Assembly: GCF_022397915.1 (NCBI RefSeq)
Contig: NZ_JAKEUO010000011.1
Span: 1 to 64,000, forward strand
Length of the DNA: 64,000 bases
Direction of reading: 5' to 3'
Source: Vibrio sp. Isolate34
GTDB lineage: Bacteria > Pseudomonadota > Gammaproteobacteria > Enterobacterales > Vibrionaceae
Part shown: one piece after another, positions 58,841 to 64,000 of the stretch
How the letters are laid out: every line of letters starts with the position of its first letter
Position numbering within the stretch: position 1 is the stretch's first letter
Notes under the pieces: model-generated
The model's database searches: none
What the model was told of the DNA's origin: nothing
The model's input: the letters and a program-made list of their open reading frames with translations, nothing else
Position numbers and translations under genes: made by a program

Positions 58841-60079
58841 TTATGCGTGATAGTTTTCAAGTTTCTTGTACAGTTCTGAATCTATGTCGTCAGTAGAGCA
58901 AACCGTTAATAGGTCTTCAATAAAGTACTTGAGAGCGCGAGCTTCGATGCGTCGAATCCCCTGTTGCTGCTCTTCTGTTAGGTAACCGTAGATAGTCGCC
59001 GCGCCAAAATCGCCAAAGATCATTTGGCCTTGTTCATTGACTAGGGTGTTGTGTGCATACAAGTCACCGTGACAAACCTTGTTGTCGTGTAGGTGATTAA
59101 ATACATCAATCATCTGAGCAACGATGTTGTCGATTTGCGCGATCGGAAGTTCGAAACCTTCTGGGAAAGTATCACGCGTGCAAGTCTCGAGTGTTGGTGG
59201 TAGCCCTAGGTTGTAGTAGCTGCTTGGAATGAGTTCCATCACCAAAGCTCGGTAATCTTGTTCCTCTACTTGGGCGATAGATTTTACCAAGTTGCTGTGG
59301 TGACCAGCTTGAAGGCACGCTTCCAGTTCATCATGTGGGTAGCCGTCACTGGTGACTTCGCCTTTAAACACTTTAACCGCCACTTCCTGTGGAAAATCAA
59401 AGTCACTGTTGAGCCAGCTTGCATGAGAGATCACGCCAGATGCGCCTTGGCCAAGAACTTGATTTAGCGAGTAGCTTTGAGAGCTAACCGCAGGCACGCT
59501 ATCTAAGCTGCTAGGGTGTTTGCAAAATGGGTTACCCGCAAACGCTAGCCAGGCCAGTTTTGGTAGCTTAATAAGGAACTCAGGAAATTCTGTCAGTTGG
59601 TTTGCAGACAATCGAACCAGTTCAAGGTTGGATAGGTTTTCCATACTCTCAGGTAAAGTACGAAGTTGGTTGCCTGCGAGTGCCAGTTTTTGCAGTCGTG
59701 GTCTTTCACCTAGTGAGTTAGGCAGAACCTCGATGGCATTGTCGGTCAGGATCAACCAGCGCAATTGAGCGGGTAGGGACTCTTCGCTCACGGTTTTGAT
59801 TTGGTTGGTCTTAAAGCCAACCATTTCAATCTTAGGAAGCGAACCGAGAACATCAGGAAGGTGCGTGAACAGGTTATTCGACGCAAAGATAATACGCAGG
59901 TTAGTCAGCTGTGTTAACTCTTGTGGAAGCTCAGACAGCTGATTTCCTGAAAGATCCAGAATCTCTAGTGATTCAGCGAGCTCTAAGATCTCTAGTGGAA
60001 ACTCGGTGAGACCTTCTGACAGCTTTAAGCGCTTAATACCTTTTAGTTGCCCTGATTTCAATTGTTCTAGAGTATGCAA
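58841..60079 (-). CDS. Leucine-rich-repeat protein kinase
   Basis: This cytoplasmic fusion has leucine-rich repeats (about 15-185, e.g. LEILDLSGNQLSELP) followed by a eukaryotic-type protein kinase domain (205-395). The kinase has a Gly-rich loop LGQGASGVI (209-217), the VAVK Lys236, the catalytic loop CHGDLYAHN with Asp339 and Asn344, and DFG at 357-359. The HRD Arg is replaced by Gly. All catalytic residues are there, so activity is likely. No signal peptide or membrane anchor is present. Such LRR-kinases occur in many gammaproteobacteria, but their targets are unknown. No phosphatase gene is adjacent. Confidence 0.88.
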   Translation of the reverse strand: MHTLEQLKSGQLKGIKRLKLSEGLTEFPLEILELAESLEILDLSGNQLSELPQELTQLTNLRIIFASNNLFTHLPDVLGSLPKIEMVGFKTNQIKTVSEESLPAQLRWLILTDNAIEVLPNSLGERPRLQKLALAGNQLRTLPESMENLSNLELVRLSANQLTEFPEFLIKLPKLAWLAFAGNPFCKHPSSLDSVPAVSSQSYSLNQVLGQGASGVISHASWLNSDFDFPQEVAVKVFKGEVTSDGYPHDELEACLQAGHHSNLVKSIAQVEEQDYRALVMELIPSSYYNLGLPPTLETCTRDTFPEGFELPIAQIDNIVAQMIDVFNHLHDNKVCHGDLYAHNTLVNEQGQMIFGDFGAATIYGYLTEEQQQGIRRIEARALKYFIEDLLTVCSTDDIDSELYKKLENYHA

Positions 60080-60193
60080 ACCTTAGCCTTATGAATAGAT
60101 GTTCGAGGCGCGTAGTGTACTTGTCTCAATCGAGAAAGGCGAGCACCGGAACGATGCTCGCCTAACTAAGCGCATTGAACGAATTGACGACGT

Positions 60194-60835
60194 TTAAAGC
60201 TGTATGTGATTTTGGCTGACACCGACCTCCTCAACAAAATCAGCATCATGACTGACTAGGACGAACGCGCCTTGATATTCACGCAAAGCCGACGCCAGTA
60301 TTTGTTTTGAGTCGATGTCCAGGTGATTGTCTGGTTCATCGAGAATTAATATGTCGTGATTCGATGTAAATAAGCGATGAAGTTGCAAGAGGGCAAGTTG
60401 GCCACCGCTTAATGTGTTGCACGGTGTAGTTAACTCACTGGTTATTTTCAATGTAGCTAAAAACTGATGAGTGGTTTCTTGTAAATCCCAATCGTCACCA
60501 ACGATATTGAAGTGCTGAATTTCGCAGCTACCTTGTTCGATGGCTTGCAAGGCATTGAGCTTTTCAGTGATACCTAAAAAGTCAGCAATGTTGATTTCGC
60601 TATCCAAAAACTCTGAAGGTAATTGTGAGTAAAAGCCGATCGAACCTTGTCTGGAAACACTGCCTGATGTTGGATGTGTTTGCCCGGTGAGTAGTGAAAG
60701 TAGCAATGACTTTCCAGCCCCATTTCTTCCAACTAGGCCTGTAAGGCGCGTGTTCAGATTTAAGGTGATGTCTTTGAATAACCACTCACCAGTATCGAGC
60801 TGAAATGAGAGATTATTGGCTAATATAGTCGGCAT
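60194..60835 (-). CDS. Single-domain ABC ATPase, half of an ABC-F protein
   Basis: ABC-F proteins act on the ribosome and normally have two ATPase domains in about 530 residues. This one has 213 residues and a single domain: Walker A GLVGRNGAGKSLLL, signature LSGGQLALLQLHRLF, Walker B ILILDEPDNHLD and the switch His in LVSHDADF. No membrane partner gene is nearby. It ends cleanly after the first domain, so it could be a 3' truncation, or a functional stand-alone or homodimeric form. No second-domain remnant was seen downstream. Confidence 0.75.
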   Translation of the reverse strand: MPTILANNLSFQLDTGEWLFKDITLNLNTRLTGLVGRNGAGKSLLLSLLTGQTHPTSGSVSRQGSIGFYSQLPSEFLDSEINIADFLGITEKLNALQAIEQGSCEIQHFNIVGDDWDLQETTHQFLATLKITSELTTPCNTLSGGQLALLQLHRLFTSNHDILILDEPDNHLDIDSKQILASALREYQGAFVLVSHDADFVEEVGVSQNHIQL

Positions 60836-61324
60836 TAAAATACCTCCCTTTACGTGTAAACGAGTAAAAGGGGTGAGGCGCTTTTATACATAGACTCCAA
60901 TGTAGGAATCTAACAATAGATCGCCAAAGACGTTACTTAGGTAGATGACCAATCAAAAATAGAAAACTTGTGATGAGGTGATTTCTGTCTTTGAGGTACA
61001 GTTCTGCAAGATTCAGTTTGTCAAAAGACGGATCTTTAAGAACTTGATTTGTCGCGAAAATAAATGACGAAGTAACGCCCACTAACCCCGAGTGTCCAAA
61101 TAATTTTTATAAAAATAAATCGGATGTCAGGATGTTAGTACTTCATTATGGCGTTATTCTCTTTTGAAATGATGGTGGGATGTTACTGAAAGAGGGTGCT
61201 TAAAGTCAATATGGTGACCTGATTAAAATGCATCCAAATAATTAAAGCGCCTATATAACCCTGAGATAACCATGAGGCGCTTTAGAGTGTTCTTTGAAAG
61301 CAGTAGCTTCTAAGAGTGTGGAGA
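60836..61324. other. Intergenic region with no gene
   Basis: These 489 bp hold the upstream region of the ABC gene and, at 61244-61283, a hairpin (AAAGCGCC/GGCGCTTT) that may end the TetR transcript. Nothing else was seen. Confidence 0.45.
61244..61283 (-). terminator. Likely terminator after the tetR/aldehyde dehydrogenase unit
   Basis: AAAGCGCCT (61244-61252) pairs with AGGCGCTTT (61275-61283) around a 22-base loop; the T-run on the minus strand is interrupted. Confidence 0.5.
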
Positions 61325-61903
61325 TTACAGGTTTTGTCCGCCGACAGCTCGCCAACACATATCAAAGCTATCATTGATGTACTTGGCTGATTGCTCTTGC
61401 GACAACTCGTCCTGCTCGATTAGCCAGTTTGCACAAATCAAAAAATGGCTGTGGATGAAGTGTCTAACAAGATTAATGTCTAACACCATTAACTCACCAG
61501 CCTCTTGTCCTTTCAGTACGATGTCATCGAGTGATGCGAACATCTGCGACACAATGACTTCACGAGTTTGAGTCGTTGGGTCAAAATGAACATTAGTGAA
61601 GAACTTCATGGCGACAGGGTTTTCTAACGCCCAATCAATCCCTGTCATCCACATGAACTTAAAGGCTTGATAGCGGTTTTGTTCAGCGATTTCTGTATGC
61701 TGGTCTAGGGTAGAAAATAGCTCTATTTTCAGTTCACGAAACAGTTCATCAATCAGTAGAGATTTGTTCTCAAAGTGATGAAACAGCGTCGCTTTTGCTA
61801 CACCTGCGGTCTTCGCTATCTGCCCAGTAGATGTGCCCTCTAACCCTTGTTGAGAGAAGAGTAGGAGCGCAGCATCTAGGATTTTTTGCCTTTTTGTAAT
61901 CAT
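61325..61903 (-). CDS. TetR-family transcriptional regulator
   Basis: This 192-residue repressor has an N-terminal helix-turn-helix (about 3-50: ILDAALLLFSQQGLEGTSTGQIAKTAGVAKATLFHHF) and a helical ligand domain. Its ATG overlaps the aldehyde dehydrogenase stop as ATGA, so it is the second gene of that operon and is probably an autorepressor. The inducer may be an aldehyde or a related aromatic; this is inference. A TetR-type palindrome lies in the promoter. Confidence 0.93.
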   Translation of the reverse strand: MITKRQKILDAALLLFSQQGLEGTSTGQIAKTAGVAKATLFHHFENKSLLIDELFRELKIELFSTLDQHTEIAEQNRYQAFKFMWMTGIDWALENPVAMKFFTNVHFDPTTQTREVIVSQMFASLDDIVLKGQEAGELMVLDINLVRHFIHSHFLICANWLIEQDELSQEQSAKYINDSFDMCWRAVGGQNL

Positions 61904-63336
61904 CGATTCAGTACTTTGAACATCATTTTTTTGATTGGGTTGTTATATGGAGGGTGCATCAACTTAGTGAAGTTGATCTTGCCTCGAGTCAACACGGTTT
62001 TCGCATGGCTAAAGGTCTTGAAGCCTTCAATGCCGTGGTAGTGTCCCATGCCTGAAGGGCCAATACCACCAAACGGTGCGTCTTCTGCTGCCACATGTAC
62101 CAGAGAGTCGTTAATACAAACGCCACCTGAGTGTGTTTCAGATAAGAACAGCTCTTGAGTCTGTTTGTCGTGACTCATTAGGTACAACGCAAGTGGACGT
62201 TCTCTTGTTGTGATGTAGCTAATTGCTTCTTCAATAGAATCATAAGGCACGATAGGCAGAACGGGGCCAAACAACTCTTCTTGCATCGCGATCATGTCGT
62301 CGTTCACTTCGGTTAGAAGGTGCGGTGTCATTCTGTGGTTCACGTCGTCTTGTGCCTGCTCGGTGACAGTGTGTATCACAGCACCTTTTGACTTCGCATC
62401 TTCAACCACACCTTTTAGTCGATTGTACTGGCGCATGTTAACCACTGAGGTTAAGTCTTTGCTCTCAATTCCTGCTTTATAGAGCTTCTTGAAGTAGCGC
62501 TTGTAAGCGGTGATAAATGCATCGACCTTCTCTCGTGGCAATAAGATGTAATCCGGTGCGACACAGATTTGACCTGCGTTTAAGCTCTTGGCAAACAGGA
62601 TGCGTTCAACCGCGTCTGCGACATCGAAATCTGGTGCGATGATGGTTGGAGACTTACCGCCAAGTTCAAGTGTCACTGGCGTTAGGTTAGCAGCGGCAGC
62701 TTTCATCACGTGCTTACCAACAGCGGTTGAGCCTGTGAACAGGATATGGTCAAACGCTAGCTGGCTGAATTTAGCGGACACATCTGCTTCACCTTCGATG
62801 ATCGCAACTTGATCTTCACTGAAGCCTTCGGCCAACATTGCTTTTAAAACACGGTTGGTCGCAGGAGTAAACTCAGACATCTTGAGCATTGCGGTATTAC
62901 CTGCCGCCAACGCTGTGATGAGAGGGCCCAAAGCGAGCATTACTGGGAAGTTCCAAGGAACAATAATGCCGACAACACCCACTGGCTGATAGTGAACGGT
63001 TATCTTCGCTGGGGTTAGCATCAAACCAGCTTTACGGCGTGAAGGTTTCAACCACTTCTTAAGGTTTTTCGCACTGTAATTGATCTGGTGTAGGGAAGGA
63101 GTGATGTCAGCAATTAAGCTGTCGTGCTTTGCTCGATGGCCATAATCTTCAGATACCGCTTCAATTAACTGCTCTTGATAACGCATTAATAGTTTTTTCA
63201 ATACTGAGAGATCATTTCGTCTCTGCTCGAGTGTTGGATTAACGTTGTTACTGTAGTGATCTTGTTGTCGGTTGAATATTTGATCCATGTCGTTGGTGCT
63301 CGACGTGTTTGGTTCAAGGTCTAGATTATGGCTCAT
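61900..63336 (-). CDS. Coniferyl-aldehyde-dehydrogenase-like aldehyde dehydrogenase
   Basis: This NAD(P)-dependent enzyme oxidises an aldehyde to its acid; it belongs to the CalB/class 3 branch. A frame runs up to 63567, but ATG 63336 follows AGGGGA and lies after the operator, so the product is 478 residues. Marks are VIVPWNFPVMLALGPL, the Glu in TLELGGKSPTI, and the catalytic Cys in FAKSLNAGQICVAPDY. The substrate is not clear; long-chain or aromatic aldehydes are likely. It is translationally coupled to TetR. Confidence 0.92.
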   Translation of the reverse strand: MSHNLDLEPNTSSTNDMDQIFNRQQDHYSNNVNPTLEQRRNDLSVLKKLLMRYQEQLIEAVSEDYGHRAKHDSLIADITPSLHQINYSAKNLKKWLKPSRRKAGLMLTPAKITVHYQPVGVVGIIVPWNFPVMLALGPLITALAAGNTAMLKMSEFTPATNRVLKAMLAEGFSEDQVAIIEGEADVSAKFSQLAFDHILFTGSTAVGKHVMKAAAANLTPVTLELGGKSPTIIAPDFDVADAVERILFAKSLNAGQICVAPDYILLPREKVDAFITAYKRYFKKLYKAGIESKDLTSVVNMRQYNRLKGVVEDAKSKGAVIHTVTEQAQDDVNHRMTPHLLTEVNDDMIAMQEELFGPVLPIVPYDSIEEAISYITTRERPLALYLMSHDKQTQELFLSETHSGGVCINDSLVHVAAEDAPFGGIGPSGMGHYHGIEGFKTFSHAKTVLTRGKINFTKLMHPPYNNPIKKMMFKVLNR

Positions 63337-63884
63337 AGTATCCCCTAAATTCGAAGGCTGACCGATTGGTTGGTCAGTTAAAATTACAAGAAGATCGAAT
63401 CGAATACAAGGTATGCGCGAGAAAAGTTTAATAATTGAGCGGTTCCAACTTTGAAGTGAGTGATTTTGGGTTGGAAGAGGTGAGGCATTAATCGGCGTTG
63501 AATCGCGGGATATAAGCTGTGTTGGTGAGAGCGAGAGTTCAGACAAGGAAGTGCGCATATTTGTCACAACCCTGACTTAACATCACCAAATTAACTTGGG
63601 ATTTTAGGTGTGATTGCTATTTTATTCACCTGATTTTTTTGTTAGAAAGTGCTTTAAATTTAATGCGCTCCCGCCTGATTTTTAGCCTAAAACCTTGTAA
63701 TTCCTTACCTGTCACTTTAAGTCGATCTGTCGATAAAAAAACGTAATCGTAACCACAAATATCAATGGTTGGACTCACTCTTCATAATATCGGTTAATGC
63801 AGCCAACAAATCGTTTTCGAGCGTTTTTTGTTGGGTTATACCTCGCTATTCCAAAGAGGTATCTTCTGTCGATGGCCCTATAGT
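63337..63884. other. Intergenic region between divergent operons
   Basis: It holds the TetR operator (63358-63377), AT-rich promoter DNA, and a hairpin ATACCTC/GAGGTAT (63839-63862) upstream of speA that may lie in its leader. No gene seen. Confidence 0.5.
63358..63377. promoter_or_regulatory. Probable TetR operator
   Basis: CTGACC-N8-GGTCAG, a dyad of the TetR/BetI kind, 22 bp before the dehydrogenase start on the minus strand. Confidence 0.65.
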
Positions 63885-64000
63885 GTGAGGTCTCTAGAAT
63901 TGGAAAATTCGGTTAATTTGGAACGCATCCGTGCTGAGTATAATGTAAAGCACTGGAGCCAAGGTTTTTATGGAATTGATGACAACGGTGAGGTGTATGT
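63885..64000 (+). CDS. speA: Biosynthetic arginine decarboxylase SpeA, N-terminal end (cut by window edge)
   Basis: The visible 38 residues include [20 protein letters not shown], the conserved start of SpeA, which turns arginine into agmatine for polyamine synthesis. The likely start is GTG 63885, giving [12 protein letters not shown] 63900 is another option. No ATG fits. The rest lies outside the window. Confidence 0.8.
   Translation, partial: MRSLELENSVNLERIRAEYNVKHWSQGFYGIDDNGEVY

Noticed and set aside
63337..63567. N-terminal extension of the aldehyde dehydrogenase
   Set aside because: It crosses the operator palindrome and lacks a ribosome site, whereas ATG 63336 has AGGGGA.

Overview
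The window reads as core chromosome of a marine Vibrio, most likely of the Splendidus clade (inferred from memory of protein content, not from a search). Supporting signs are the trxB-cydD-cydC order, a five-gene hut operon, thrS-infC-rpmI-rplT with the AUU start of infC, a 367-residue PurC, and several Vibrio-type conserved proteins (DUF2982, DUF3334, DUF3581, DUF2786, DUF2797). About 54 protein genes are supported. No rRNA, tRNA or CRISPR array was seen.

Layout. 1-248: right end of an ISL3-type insertion sequence cut by the window edge. 0.3-1.8 kb: a DUF2982 membrane protein and a small winged-helix protein with a histone-H1-like Lys/Ala/Pro tail. 2.2-7.5 kb: a TRAP transporter (binding protein, small and large permease) followed by a Cache-sensor histidine kinase and NarL-type regulator that probably control it. 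8-11.8 kb: a BCCT osmolyte transporter and a dCache chemoreceptor. 12.1-16.7 kb (minus): cydC, cydD, trxB. 16.7-20.5 kb: a gene-poor, AT-rich block with two orphan genes, an integron attC-like site and a GC-rich hairpin cluster; it looks like an accessory insertion. 20.5-28.9 kb: a 2OG-Fe dioxygenase overlapping a cysteine-desulfurase-like enzyme, a DJ-1/PfpI protein divergent from a LysR regulator, two diguanylate cyclases around a DUF2797 protein, and glpM. 29-38.4 kb: DASS transporter, SanA-like protein, malic enzyme, HrpB-like helicase, an orphan protein, purC, and a LexA-controlled SulA homologue. 38.4-46.6 kb: repeats and palindromes, a zinc-ribbon microprotein, a Sel1-TM-J-domain protein, DUF2786 and DUF3334 proteins, YdiJ, an ICMT-like methyltransferase and DUF3581. 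46.8-53.2 kb: hutC-I-G-U-H on the minus strand. 53.4-57.7 kb: Spo0M-like protein, then thrS-infC-rpmI-rplT. 57.8-64 kb: a 14-copy heptamer repeat, YqfB, an orphan protein, a leucine-rich-repeat protein kinase, a half-length ABC-F ATPase, a TetR/aldehyde dehydrogenase operon, and the first codons of speA.

How the genes work together. The TRAP genes and two-component pair form a sense-and-import module. CydDC exports thiols to the periplasm and TrxB keeps the cytoplasm reduced. The hut genes turn histidine into glutamate and formamide under HutC, for which two operator-like palindromes are visible. The SulA homologue links DNA damage to division arrest.

The least explained parts are the 16.7-20.5 kb block, the dioxygenase/desulfurase pair, the membrane-spanning J-protein and the LRR-kinase fusion. 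Several intergenic microsatellites (8 bp x7, 6 bp x5, 7 bp x14) are also notable. Where an upstream start codon had no ribosome binding site, I moved the start to the codon with one.
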